The notes under the pieces were generated by a model that saw only the letters and a program-made list of their open reading frames with translations, searched no databases and was not told the DNA's origin. The position numbers and the translations under genes were made by a program. A stretch of 64,000 bases of DNA, from positions 110,646-174,645 of the forward strand of contig NZ_JAJJZG010000006.1 of NCBI RefSeq assembly GCF_021028995.1. Direction: 5' to 3'. Every line of letters starts with the position of its first letter. Positions within the stretch are counted from its first letter, which is position 1. Source of the stretch: Halobacterium sp. KA-4 (GTDB taxonomy: Archaea; Halobacteriota; Halobacteria; Halobacteriales; Halobacteriaceae). Shown piece by piece: positions 1 to 8,557 of the stretch.

Positions 1-402
1 CGGCCGGAGCACGAGACTCATCCAGACGCCGCCTGAGGGCGACGACCACTCGCGGCCGCGCCGCCCGCGCCCGCCGGTTTGCTGGTCCGCGAGCACCACG
101 ACGTCGCTGGCGCCCTCAATGGCGAGTTCCCGCGCGCGGTCGTTCGTGCTCGGGAGGTCGTCGTAGTACTCCACATCGAACGGCGCGTCCAGTCCGAATT
201 CGACGGCTTCCGCGCCGTACTCGGGGACACCTGCAAGCGTGTACCCCTCGGATGCGCTCTCGACCTCGAAGCCAGCCTCGCGGAGCGCTTCGACATGCTT
301 CCAGACTGCGGTCCGCGAGATGCCGTGGTCCTCGGCAAGCGCGGGACCCGTAACCGGACCGTCAGCGAGCGCGTCCAGAACCGCACGGCGCGTCTCATTC
401 AT
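1..402 (-). CDS. birA: Biotin--protein ligase (BirA), 3' part beyond window
   Basis: Reading leftward from an ATG at 402, the frame stays open to the window edge. It encodes an N-terminal winged helix (MNETRRAVLDALADG, then a recognition-helix stretch GISRTAVWKHVEALREAGFE) followed by the start of the ligase domain. That domain shows the biotin/ATP loop QTGGRGRRGREWSSPSGG and then WMSLVLRP. The enzyme makes biotinyl-AMP and attaches biotin to the carrier lysine of biotin-dependent carboxylases; the obvious substrate is the carrier domain of the fused carboxylase subunit at 3159-4988. The HTH could make it a repressor as in bacteria, but that is inferred. About 134 residues are visible; the rest lies outside the window. 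Confidence 0.9.
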   Translation of the reverse strand, partial: MNETRRAVLDALADGPVTGPALAEDHGISRTAVWKHVEALREAGFEVESASEGYTLAGVPEYGAEAVEFGLDAPFDVEYYDDLPSTNDRARELAIEGASDVVVLADQQTGGRGRRGREWSSPSGGVWMSLVLRP

Positions 403-601
403 CGCGGTGAGTTACCCGCTACGCCAGCAAAAGTCCCACCATTTGCGGGAAAGACTGAAGAAACGGGCTTAGGGTGCTGAAACGGGTGTTCCGAGGAGGT
501 TGTTGTCACCACTGAATTTACTACGAGTAATTTTCCTATATTTTATTTCTGTTATCTTCAAATAAATTGAATATAACCCGGGAGTATGGTGTAGGTAGAC
601 G
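403..601 (+). promoter_or_regulatory. AT-rich divergent promoter region, birA / small membrane protein
   Basis: This spacer separates birA (minus) from the small gene at 602 (plus). Its right half, about 515-585, is strikingly AT-rich for this genome, with runs such as TATATTTTATTTCTG and AATAAATTGAATATAAC that could supply a TATA box for the 602 gene. No gene is visible in it. The drop in GC fits an acquired segment. The promoter assignment is inferred from composition and position only. Confidence 0.4.
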
Positions 602-736
602 ATGACAGACAGTAAGTTCACGCAGTTCCTCAAGGACAACCCGCGAATGATCGGCGTGCTGTTCAGCCTGATGGTGTTCCTGTCAAGCACGGGGGCGGCC
701 GCCGCGGCCCACGGAACCACGACGAGCGGCCCCTAA
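602..736 (+). CDS. 44-residue haloarchaeal membrane peptide (DUF7503-like)
   Basis: The ATG at 602 opens a 44-residue protein: a polar start MTDSKFTQFLKDNPRM, one hydrophobic helix IGVLFSLMVFLSSTGAAAAA, and a short tail HGTTTSGP. The NPRMIG motif, one membrane span, alanine run and SGP-like end match the pattern I recall for the small haloarchaeal DUF7503 family, whose function is unknown. The alanine stretch could also be a signal-peptidase region. Its TAA (734-736) overlaps the TAG of the convergent CHAT gene (733-735). The upstream spacer is AT-rich. It is too short for a default ORF cutoff but the pattern is specific. Confidence 0.7.
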   Translation: MTDSKFTQFLKDNPRMIGVLFSLMVFLSSTGAAAAAHGTTTSGP

Positions 737-2814
737 TCGAGTTCGTTCTGCAGCAGTTCGTCACTCCATGTGAGTTCACCGTCGAACAGCACTGGGACCA
801 CGCCACGGTTGAAGAACTCCCGCAGGTCACTCACCGTCACGTCGAATGTATCGATGACACCGGAGTTCAGGTACTGCTTTGTGTTCTTCTTGATGTGAGG
901 GAGGTACAGCGACCCGATGGACGACCGGGGGGTTGGATAGCCCCGTATCGTGAACTCGTAGCCCTCCGCGGTCCTCGTGAGTTCGGTCGAAACCGGCGTC
1001 CCATCCTTGCTCTGCACGAGCTGGAGGGTGCCGTCGCCGATGGTGATGTACTTGCTCCCGAACAGCGTCACGTTTCGTGCGACTGACAGCCCCGCTTGCA
1101 GTGTGAAGCCGTTGTTTAGTAAGCGGGCGAGAGCACGTCCGATACGAACCGCGGGGTCGTTGCTGATGTTCGCGAGCGTGACGATGCCGCCGTAGCTCCC
1201 ACGTTCGACGAGTGCGTCACCCTGCTCGTAGGACTTGCAGGCGTTCAGCAGGAACGCGTCAACGTTGACCGCTTCTAAAGTCCGCGCGTCGAACATCCCA
1301 TCCGTGCACTGGAAGCCGCCCTTGTCGACGTGACCGATATAGTGTAGGAAATCCGTGTTTTTTCGGAGGACATCCGCGAACTGCTCGCCGGTGAGGTCGT
1401 AGTGGACGGTGATGTCAAACTCGAAGATGTCCCTTGTACCATAGAACTTCTCGACGATGTCCTCCTCGTCCATCTCGTCCTCGTTGCAGACGATGTCAAT
1501 ACTGATGGAATCCTGCTCGCGGGCAGGCCGGTCGAGCCGGCGGAGGTATGATTCCACTCGCGTCTTACTCGCGCCGAGCGGGAACTCCTCCGCAATCCAC
1601 GCGTGCTCAATAGCGCCCGTCTCGTCGGGCTTGACAACGTTCGACCAGTCGGTCGCGGACTCCGTCTCCGAGGTACTCCGCACCGTCGCGCCGTCCGTGC
1701 GGTAGAACTCGGTCAGTTCCTCGGGTTCGTCGTGGACTTCCGGCTCCTCATCGTCCTCGGGGATGCGGACTGTCGCGAGTTCGTTCGCGACGAACGGCAG
1801 TGTCTCGACGTGGTCCGGGTCGGGATCGATGTCTGCGGTCAGCTTCCACTGGGGGATGTTGGGGTCGGTGACGTCGTAGGGAACGTCGAGGTACGTGCGG
1901 ATCCGCTCCGCAGAAGTCGCCTCGTAAACGGCCGCGAGGTCGATCGGGAGGTCGTCTTCGACCGCCGCGCGCTCGTGGAGGTCGACCTCGTAGAACCCCT
2001 CAGTTCGGGTGACACAGTCGAGGAAAAAGACGTGCTTGAGCAGCTTCGAGACTTCGGCCTCGAAGCCGCGCTCCGTGTCGAGGTCGTAGCGTTCGCCACC
2101 GGCGTCGAGGACGCGCTCGTCTCCAGGAACAACGTCGGCACCGAGGTAGTACGCTAGTGAACTTACGCGGAAGAGGTCGCCGTAGTCGCGTGGAATCTCG
2201 ATGGTGACACCGGTCTCGGGGCGCTCGAATACGTCCGGCGCATCAAAGCCGTCGCCGCGCTCGATGAGCGGCGGGTGGCCGCGGAGCGTCGGGAAGGACC
2301 GCTCCGGCGACGTAGTCTTGAGCGCCGAACTGCTGAGCGCAACCGCGCGCATCGCATCCTCGACGTCGTCGCCGATCGTAATCGACCCGGCGGGTGATTC
2401 GTGGAGTGAACGTACACCCAACTGGAACGTGGCCGCTTCGTCGAAGTCGACGTGCGTCGTGTTCTCCGACCAGTGGACAGAGAATCCGCTCTCGACCACG
2501 ATTTGGAGTTTCATCGGCCCGAGCGGCAAGTCCAGCGAGTACCAGCCCGGGGGTCGTTCGGTGTCTCGCTGGTTCACGGACTCACTGACCATCGTCCCCG
2601 TGTCGTCCCACAGATAAACGTTCACCAGCCGCGGAATCTCCAGTTCTCCGGCTGTGACGGTGACGGCGTTGTCCACCGGGAGGACGAACTGTTCGGTGTC
2701 CGTCTCGACGGGGTCGACCACCCGGTCAGTGTACAGCTCGAACTGCGCGTTCTCGATTGGGTCGCGCACGAGGAGGCCGTCCGGGTTGACCAGCGGCTCG
2801 AACTCCGGTCTCAT
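733..2814 (-). CDS. CHAT-domain (caspase-like) protein
   Basis: This is a 693-residue acidic protein. The C-terminal third is a CHAT caspase-like peptidase fold. The catalytic His is H495 in HYIGHVDKGG and the nucleophile C526 in FLLNACKSYEQG, followed by GGIVTLANISNDPA and the small-residue helices typical of the fold. Residues 1-480 match no domain I recognise and are rich in beta-like stretches; they may be a sensor or substrate-recognition module. CHAT proteases are effectors in several prokaryotic defence and cell-death systems, but also occur alone, so a role here is inference. The start at 2814 overlaps the stop of a tiny upstream frame (ATGA). It lies between pccA and birA, which would otherwise be neighbours on the same strand. 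Confidence 0.85.
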   Translation of the reverse strand: MRPEFEPLVNPDGLLVRDPIENAQFELYTDRVVDPVETDTEQFVLPVDNAVTVTAGELEIPRLVNVYLWDDTGTMVSESVNQRDTERPPGWYSLDLPLGPMKLQIVVESGFSVHWSENTTHVDFDEAATFQLGVRSLHESPAGSITIGDDVEDAMRAVALSSSALKTTSPERSFPTLRGHPPLIERGDGFDAPDVFERPETGVTIEIPRDYGDLFRVSSLAYYLGADVVPGDERVLDAGGERYDLDTERGFEAEVSKLLKHVFFLDCVTRTEGFYEVDLHERAAVEDDLPIDLAAVYEATSAERIRTYLDVPYDVTDPNIPQWKLTADIDPDPDHVETLPFVANELATVRIPEDDEEPEVHDEPEELTEFYRTDGATVRSTSETESATDWSNVVKPDETGAIEHAWIAEEFPLGASKTRVESYLRRLDRPAREQDSISIDIVCNEDEMDEEDIVEKFYGTRDIFEFDITVHYDLTGEQFADVLRKNTDFLHYIGHVDKGGFQCTDGMFDARTLEAVNVDAFLLNACKSYEQGDALVERGSYGGIVTLANISNDPAVRIGRALARLLNNGFTLQAGLSVARNVTLFGSKYITIGDGTLQLVQSKDGTPVSTELTRTAEGYEFTIRGYPTPRSSIGSLYLPHIKKNTKQYLNSGVIDTFDVTVSDLREFFNRGVVPVLFDGELTWSDELLQNELD

Positions 2815-2927
2815 CGCTGCACCTGCTCGGGGCGTGGCCGACGTGGTTCGGTCAGGCGCTCGCTACACGAGCGCGCAGTCCGGGGCGTCGACCGAATCGG
2901 TTCGCGGCTGGGGGTGTCGTCTGCCAT
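2811..2927 (-). CDS. Possible 38-residue leader ORF coupled to CHAT gene
   Basis: A minus-strand frame starting at ATG 2927 (MADDTPSREPIRSTPRTARS...) ends in TGA at 2811-2813, overlapping the CHAT start codon as ATGA. The same frame can be extended to ATG 3110 (99 residues), but that part is Arg/Ser-rich and not typical of haloarchaeal proteins, so the shorter start is preferred. No domain or membrane segment is seen. It could be a short coupled gene or just chance; the start-stop overlap is the only real argument for it. The rest of the 2928-3158 spacer holds nothing recognisable. Confidence 0.25.
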   Translation of the reverse strand: MADDTPSREPIRSTPRTARSCSERLTEPRRPRPEQVQR

Positions 2928-3158
2928 GGCACTGGTGTCGCGTCGCAGTACCGGACTGTCGCAGGCGCGACGATTAGTCTGACCGGTGGCGAGAACCGTC
3001 GCCGCCGCGACGAACGATAGCGTGGCTCGCCGGCTTCGCCAACGATAGGCTGCTGACAAATCAACGAGCGTCCACGGCTCGTCGCACGACGACGCCGCCA
3101 CCCTCGGCATTATGTCACAGAGGGATAGAACAGGTAATAAAAATTCGGGCGTCGGTAG

Positions 3159-4988
3159 TTAGTCGATGACGACGAGCACGTCGCCCATGTCGACACTGTC
3201 GCCCTCCTCGACCGCCACCCGCGTGACGGTCCCCCCGTGGGAGGCCACCACGTCGTTCTCCATCTTCATCGCTTCCAGCACCACGAGCACGTCCCCTGGT
3301 TCGATCTCGTCGCCCTCCTCGACGTCCACTGAGAGAATCGTCCCCTGCATCTCGGACTCGACGGTTTCGCCGCCGCCCTCGACGACCGTCTCGGACTCCT
3401 CGCCGCCACCCGCGGGCTCTGGTGGTCCGCCGGCACCGCTCTCGGCCCCGCCGACGGCGAGTTGGGCTGCGCCGCGCTCCTCGAGTTCGACCTCGAAGCG
3501 CTTGCCGTTGACCTCGATGGTGAAGTCGCGCTCGACGACGTCCTCCTCGCGCTCGGCCCCCACTGGCTCCGTGCCCCACTGCTGTTGGGCCTCGTCGATG
3601 CGCTCGGGGTCGAGGTGCTCGTCGAGGTACTTCGTCGTGTGCGTGCCGCCGACGAACGCGTTGTCGGTGAGCATTAGCCGGTGGAACGGCACGATGGTCG
3701 GGATGCCCTCGATGTCGTACTCGGCGAGCGCGCGCTGTGAGCGCGCGATACACTCCTCCCGGTCGCTCCCCGCTACGATGAGTTTCGCGACCATCGAGTC
3801 GTAGTCGGTGACCAACTCGTCACCCTGCCGGAGCGCGTCATCAACCCGCACGCCGATGCCGCCCGGCGGGTCGTACGTCTCTAGGCTCCCGCCGGTCGCG
3901 GGCGCGAAGTCGTCCGCGGCGTTCTCGGCGTTGATGCGGTACTCAACGGCGTGCCCCTCGAGTTCGACGTCGGACTGCGCGAAGTCCAGTTCCTCGCCGG
4001 CCGCGACCCGGAGCTGGTACTTCACGATATCGATGCCCGTCAACGCTTCCGTGACGGTGTGTTCGACCTGAATCCGGGTGTTCACTTCCAGAAAGTAGAA
4101 CTCCGCATCCGCGTCGAGCAACTCGCCCGCCTCCCGCTCGGGGTCGTCCTCCACGAGGAACTCGAACGTCCCCGCGTTCGTGTAGCCCGCGGCGTCCGCG
4201 CCGCGGCGCGCGGCCTCCCCGATTTCCTCGCGGAGGTCGTCCGTGAGCGCGGGACTCGGGCCCTCCTCGATGACCTTCTGGTGGCGGCGTTGCAGCGAGC
4301 AGTCCCGCTCCCCGAGGTGGCGGACGTTGCCCTGCTCGTCGGCGACGATTTGGACCTCGATGTGGCGCGGGTTCTGCAGGTAGCGTTCGAGATAGACGTT
4401 GTCGTTGTCGAAGTACGCCTCACCCTCGCGCTTCGCGGACTCGAACTGCTCGTCGGCCTCGTCGGCGCTGTGGACGATTTTCATGCCACGGCCGCCGCCG
4501 CCGCCCTCCGCCTTGATGGCGACGGGATAGCCGTGCTCGTCACCGAACGCCTCGACCTCCGCGGCGGACTCGGCAGGCTCGGTCGTACCGGGAACGATGG
4601 GAACGTCGGCCGCACGCATCGTCTGTCGGGCCTTCGTCTTCTCGCCGAGTTGTTCCATCGAGTCGGCCGACGGGCCGACCCACGTCACACCCTCCGTCGC
4701 TTCGACCTTCCCGGCGAAATCGGCGTTCTCCGCGAGGAAGCCGTAGCCGGGGTGGATCGCGTCCGCGTCGGCCTGCTGGGCGGCGTCGATGATGGCCTCG
4801 TGGTCGAGGTACGAGTCCGCCGCGCGGGCGGGGCCGACGTTGTAGGCTTCGTCCGCGTACCGGACGTGACCCGAGTGCTTGTCGGCGTCGCTGTAGACGG
4901 CGACCGTCTCGATACCGAGTTCCTCGCACGCCCGCATCACGCGGACGGCGATTTCGCCGCGGTTCGCGACGAGAACCTTCTCGAACAT
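3159..4988 (-). CDS. pccA: Acetyl-/propionyl-CoA carboxylase biotin carboxylase + carrier subunit
   Basis: A 609-residue fusion. The biotin carboxylase part begins [21 protein letters not shown], followed by the ATP-grasp glycine-rich loop [25 protein letters not shown] and [16 protein letters not shown]. After an acidic, glycine-rich linker comes a biotinyl domain with the biotin attachment site EAMKMEND, lysine near residue 575. It carboxylates the carrier biotin with bicarbonate and ATP; PccB then transfers the carboxyl group to acetyl- or propionyl-CoA, feeding methylmalonyl-CoA formation. An in-frame ATG 19 codons upstream (5045) precedes sequence that does not fit the family, so 4988 is chosen. 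It follows pccB and pccX after a 112-bp gap. Confidence 0.95.
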   Translation of the reverse strand: MFEKVLVANRGEIAVRVMRACEELGIETVAVYSDADKHSGHVRYADEAYNVGPARAADSYLDHEAIIDAAQQADADAIHPGYGFLAENADFAGKVEATEGVTWVGPSADSMEQLGEKTKARQTMRAADVPIVPGTTEPAESAAEVEAFGDEHGYPVAIKAEGGGGGRGMKIVHSADEADEQFESAKREGEAYFDNDNVYLERYLQNPRHIEVQIVADEQGNVRHLGERDCSLQRRHQKVIEEGPSPALTDDLREEIGEAARRGADAAGYTNAGTFEFLVEDDPEREAGELLDADAEFYFLEVNTRIQVEHTVTEALTGIDIVKYQLRVAAGEELDFAQSDVELEGHAVEYRINAENAADDFAPATGGSLETYDPPGGIGVRVDDALRQGDELVTDYDSMVAKLIVAGSDREECIARSQRALAEYDIEGIPTIVPFHRLMLTDNAFVGGTHTTKYLDEHLDPERIDEAQQQWGTEPVGAEREEDVVERDFTIEVNGKRFEVELEERGAAQLAVGGAESGAGGPPEPAGGGEESETVVEGGGETVESEMQGTILSVDVEEGDEIEPGDVLVVLEAMKMENDVVASHGGTVTRVAVEEGDSVDMGDVLVVID

Positions 4989-5100
4989 TCTTGGGAGACC
5001 GTTCTGCGGACGCCCTACTGATACTGTCGGTTCTAAACCGTCCACTACGTGGCACAGTCCGGTTTACAAACGGTCGCACTCGGAGAACGAGAACCTTGCC

Positions 5101-5358
5101 TCAGAACCGGTCCCTGCGGCCCGCTGCCGTCCACGGGTCCGTCGGCGCGCCGTCGGGCACGCGGTCGGCGTGCCCGTCGACGGCTTCGAGGCGGCCCGCG
5201 AACGTCCACTTCTCGCCGTCCCACGACTCCTCGCCGCCTTCAGCGGCCGCGGCTTCGGCTTCGAGGCGCGCGAGGTGCGCGCTCACAGCGGCCGCGATGG
5301 CGGCGGCCTCCGCCTCGGTCGCGTCGTCGGGGACGGAGATGTCGTAGTCAGCGGCCAT
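5101..5358 (-). CDS. pccX: PccX-type third subunit of acyl-CoA carboxylase
   Basis: An 85-residue acidic protein starting [21 protein letters not shown], with an alanine/glutamate-rich helix ([17 protein letters not shown]) and then [17 protein letters not shown]. Haloarchaeal propionyl-CoA carboxylase is known to need a small third subunit, PccX, encoded with PccA and PccB; size, position and the [14 protein letters not shown] motif fit that role and recall the small epsilon subunits of actinobacterial acyl-CoA carboxylases. Its ATG overlaps the pccB stop as TAATG, implying translational coupling. The assignment rests on family knowledge and location rather than catalytic residues. Confidence 0.8.
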   Translation of the reverse strand: MAADYDISVPDDATEAEAAAIAAAVSAHLARLEAEAAAAEGGEESWDGEKWTFAGRLEAVDGHADRVPDGAPTDPWTAAGRRDRF

Positions 5359-6908
5359 TACAGCGGGATGTTGCCGTGTTTCTTGTCGGGCGACTCCTCG
5401 CGCTTGCTCGCCAGCATCTCCAAGTCCTGAATCAACCGCGGCCGCGTCTCCGTCGGCTCGATGACGGCGTCGAGGTAGCCGCGGTCCGCGGCCGTGTACG
5501 GGTTGGCGAACTCCTCGCGGTACTCGTCGATGAGCTGGTCGCGGAGCTCGTCCGGATTCTCCGCGTCGTCGAGCTCCTCCCGGTAGAGGACGTTCACCGC
5601 ACCCTTCGGCCCCATCACCGCGATTTCGGCGGTCGGCCACGCATAGTTGACGTCCGCGCCGAGGTGCTTGGACGCCATCACGTCGTACGCGCCCCCGTAG
5701 GCCTTCCGCGTGATCACCGTCAAGAGGGGGACGCTGGCCTCCGAGTACGCGTAGAGGAGTTTCGCGCCGTGGCGGATGATGCCGTTGTGCTCCTGGTCGG
5801 TGCCCGGCATGAACCCGGGGACGTCGACGAACGTGACGATGGGGATGTTGAACGAGTCGCAGAATCGGACGAACCGGCTGGCCTTCTCGGAGGCCTGGAT
5901 GTCGAGGGTGCCCGCGCTCACGCGGGGCTGGTTAGCGACCACGCCGACCGACCGGCCGTCCAGGCGCGCGAACCCGACGACCATGTTCTTCGCGTAGTTC
6001 TCCTGCACCTCGAAGAAGGAGTTCTCGTCCACGACGCTGCCCACCACGTCGGTCATGTCGTAGGGCTTGCGGGGTTCGTCCGGGACGATCGTTTCGAGGG
6101 CGTCGTCGCGGCGCTCGGGGTCGTCGTAGGGTTCGACCCTAGGCGGGTCCTCGACGTTGTTCTGGGGGAGATAGGAGAGTAGGCGCTTGATGTTGTCGAG
6201 GGCTTCCTCCTCGCTGTCGCAGGCGAAGTGCGCGACGCCGGACTCCGAGGAGTGGGTGGTCGCGCCGCCGAGTTCCTCGAAGCCGACCTGTTCGCCGGTG
6301 ACCGTCTCGATGACGTCGGGGCCGGTGATGAACATGTGGCTGGTGTCTTTCACCATGAAGATGAAGTCCGTAATCGCGGGACTGTAGACCGCGCCGCCCG
6401 CGCACGGCCCCATAATGGCCGAAATCTGGGGGACGACACCACTTGCTTTCTCGTTTCGCGTGAAGATTTCCGCGAACCCGCCGAGGGCGTCGACGCCCTC
6501 CTGGATGCGGGCGCCGGCGGAGTCGTTGAGCCCGATGACGGGCGCGCCGACCTCCACGGCCTTGTCCATGACCTTCGTCACTTTCTCGGCGAACACCTCG
6601 CCGAGGCTGCCGCCGAAGACGGTGAAGTCGTGGGCGAACACGAAGACGGTGCGGCCGTTCACCTCGCCGTAGCCCGTGACCACGCCGTCCCCGGGGAGCT
6701 GTTTCTCCTCCATGCCGAAGTTGTGGCTGCGGTGGGTGCGCAGCTGGTCGAACTCGTTGAACGTGTCGTCGTCGAGGAAGTAGTCGATGCGCTCCCGGGC
6801 GGTCATCTTCCCCTTGTCGTGTTGGGACTCGATTCGGTCCTCGCCGCCGCCGAGGAGTGCGCGTTCGGTCTTCTCGCGCAGTTCCTCGATGCGCTCTTCC
6901 ATCGTCAT
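5358..6908 (-). CDS. pccB: Acyl-CoA carboxylase carboxyltransferase subunit
   Basis: A 516-residue carboxyltransferase of the PccB/MmdA family: N-terminal [40 protein letters not shown], the acyl-CoA binding region [17 protein letters not shown] and [13 protein letters not shown], and the second half with [26 protein letters not shown] and [10 protein letters not shown]. It transfers the carboxyl group from biotin on PccA to acetyl- or propionyl-CoA. The ATG at 6908 ([10 protein letters not shown]) is preferred over 6941 because it fits the family start; 6902 is also possible. It heads the pccB-pccX-pccA unit. Which acyl-CoA is preferred cannot be read from the sequence. Confidence 0.95.
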   Translation of the reverse strand: MTMEERIEELREKTERALLGGGEDRIESQHDKGKMTARERIDYFLDDDTFNEFDQLRTHRSHNFGMEEKQLPGDGVVTGYGEVNGRTVFVFAHDFTVFGGSLGEVFAEKVTKVMDKAVEVGAPVIGLNDSAGARIQEGVDALGGFAEIFTRNEKASGVVPQISAIMGPCAGGAVYSPAITDFIFMVKDTSHMFITGPDVIETVTGEQVGFEELGGATTHSSESGVAHFACDSEEEALDNIKRLLSYLPQNNVEDPPRVEPYDDPERRDDALETIVPDEPRKPYDMTDVVGSVVDENSFFEVQENYAKNMVVGFARLDGRSVGVVANQPRVSAGTLDIQASEKASRFVRFCDSFNIPIVTFVDVPGFMPGTDQEHNGIIRHGAKLLYAYSEASVPLLTVITRKAYGGAYDVMASKHLGADVNYAWPTAEIAVMGPKGAVNVLYREELDDAENPDELRDQLIDEYREEFANPYTAADRGYLDAVIEPTETRPRLIQDLEMLASKREESPDKKHGNIPL

Positions 6909-6983
6909 CTGATTGTGCCTTCGTTTCCCCACCGGCGGCAAAAGGATTCCGAGACGACCGCAACCCGCAGCGGCGGCGCTTGT

Positions 6984-8417
6984 TTACAGGACCGAGCGCG
7001 AGCGCCGCAGTCCGAGGAACGACGCGACGGCGACCGCCGCGGTGATTACGAGGAACACGCGCGTCTGGTCGAAGGTGACCCCGAGCAGCGAGAGCGGGCC
7101 GACAGCGACGCCCAGCGCGCCCGCGAGCCCGGAGACGAACGTGAAGATGAGGAACACGGGGATGACGACGCCGACCGCGTACAGCCACGGCGTCGCCAGC
7201 GACCGCGCGAGCGAGCCAGCGCCGCGCTGGAGTTCGTCGACTGCGTCCGTGCCGAGCACCCAGCCCGCGAACAGCAGGAAGCCGACGAGTCCACCGGCCA
7301 ATAGGAGGTCGACGACCGGGCCGGCGACGACGCCGAATATCTCGGCGTCGAGCGCGCAGACGCTCCCGGTGACGGCGAACAGGCCGGTGAGCGCGCCGAC
7401 GGCGCGACGCCGCGAGACGCCGTACTCGTCGACGAGGAACGAGACCGGAATCTCCAGCATCGAAATCGACGAGGAGAGCGCGGCCAGCAACACGACGCCG
7501 AAGAACACGACGCCCACGACCTGTCCGTAGGGGAGCGCGCCGAACGCGCCCGCGAGGCTGATGAACAGCGCGCCCGGACCGCCGCCGCCCGCACCAGCGC
7601 CCAGCGCGAACAGGATGGGGAAGACGACGACGCCCGCGAGCACGCCGACGACCGTGTTGAGCACGGCGATGGCGGTGCCGTCAGTGACCAGCGAGCGGTC
7701 CTCGCCGAGGTAGGAGGCGTACGTCAGCATCGTGCCCGCGCCCAGCGAGAGCGTGAACAGCGCCTGGCCGGCGGCCTGCGGGAGGATGTCGAAGAAGTTC
7801 GCGCGCAGGAAGCCGATGTCCGGGGAGAGGAAGAACGCGACGCCCTCGGCTGCGCCGTCGAGTGTGACGCCCCACGCCGCGAGCGCGACGAGCAACACGA
7901 CGATGGCCGGCATCATCAGTTTCGTCGCTCGCTCGATGCCACGTCGGACGCCACGGAGCACGACGAGCGCGGTGATGCCGAGGAAGAGGAGGTGGAACGC
8001 GACGGCGTCGAACCCGTAGCTGATTGCGCCGAAGTGTGCGCCGGGGTCGGCGAAGTACGCGCCCGTGAAGCTCTCCGCGAAGTAGCGCAGAATCCACCCG
8101 CCGACGACGCTGTAGAAGGAGAGGAGGACGATACCAGTGACGACGAAGACGTGGCCGAACCCCGACCAGTACTTCGAGTCGGAGAGGTCGGAGAGCGCGC
8201 CGACGGGGTTGCGTCGGGAGCGGCGGCCAATGACGAACTCCGCGAGCAACCCGGGGACGCCGACGAGCAGGACGATGCCGAGGTAGACGAGGAGGAACGC
8301 CGCGCCGCCGTTCTCGCTGGTCATCCACGGGAACCGCCAGAGGTTCCCGAGCCCCACGGCCGAGCCGACGGCCGCGAGGATGAAGCCGATTCGTGTCTGC
8401 CAGGACTCGCGTGTCAT
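6984..8417 (-). CDS. Sodium-dependent neurotransmitter-type symporter (NSS/SNF family)
   Basis: A 477-residue membrane protein beginning MTRESWQTRIGFILAAVGSAVGLGNLWRFPWMT. The VGSAVGLGN-WRFP motif of helix 1, which lines the substrate and Na+ sites, and ENGGAAFLLVY of helix 2 are diagnostic of the NSS family. It has about eleven or twelve hydrophobic segments over the whole length. Bacterial and archaeal members import amino acids or related solutes with Na+; the substrate is unknown here. The start at 8417 fits the family better than ATG 8444. Its neighbour at 8558-9901 is a paralogue in the same orientation, so this looks like an old tandem duplication. Confidence 0.92.
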   Translation of the reverse strand: MTRESWQTRIGFILAAVGSAVGLGNLWRFPWMTSENGGAAFLLVYLGIVLLVGVPGLLAEFVIGRRSRRNPVGALSDLSDSKYWSGFGHVFVVTGIVLLSFYSVVGGWILRYFAESFTGAYFADPGAHFGAISYGFDAVAFHLLFLGITALVVLRGVRRGIERATKLMMPAIVVLLVALAAWGVTLDGAAEGVAFFLSPDIGFLRANFFDILPQAAGQALFTLSLGAGTMLTYASYLGEDRSLVTDGTAIAVLNTVVGVLAGVVVFPILFALGAGAGGGGPGALFISLAGAFGALPYGQVVGVVFFGVVLLAALSSSISMLEIPVSFLVDEYGVSRRRAVGALTGLFAVTGSVCALDAEIFGVVAGPVVDLLLAGGLVGFLLFAGWVLGTDAVDELQRGAGSLARSLATPWLYAVGVVIPVFLIFTFVSGLAGALGVAVGPLSLLGVTFDQTRVFLVITAAVAVASFLGLRRSRSVL

Positions 8418-8557
8418 TAGGTACGCCGTAGCAACCCCCCGCATTTGAGGGTTGCGACTGACGAACCGTCAAACCGTAGAAAACACCACGGAACGACGCT
8501 AAAAGACCGTTATAGAACTGTGGGTCCGCGCCATAATCGCCACGGCGGTGACGGTTC

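Noticed and set aside
79..480. 133-residue plus-strand frame at the left edge
   Set aside because: It is antisense to birA; the minus frame shows clear HTH and biotin-ligase motifs.
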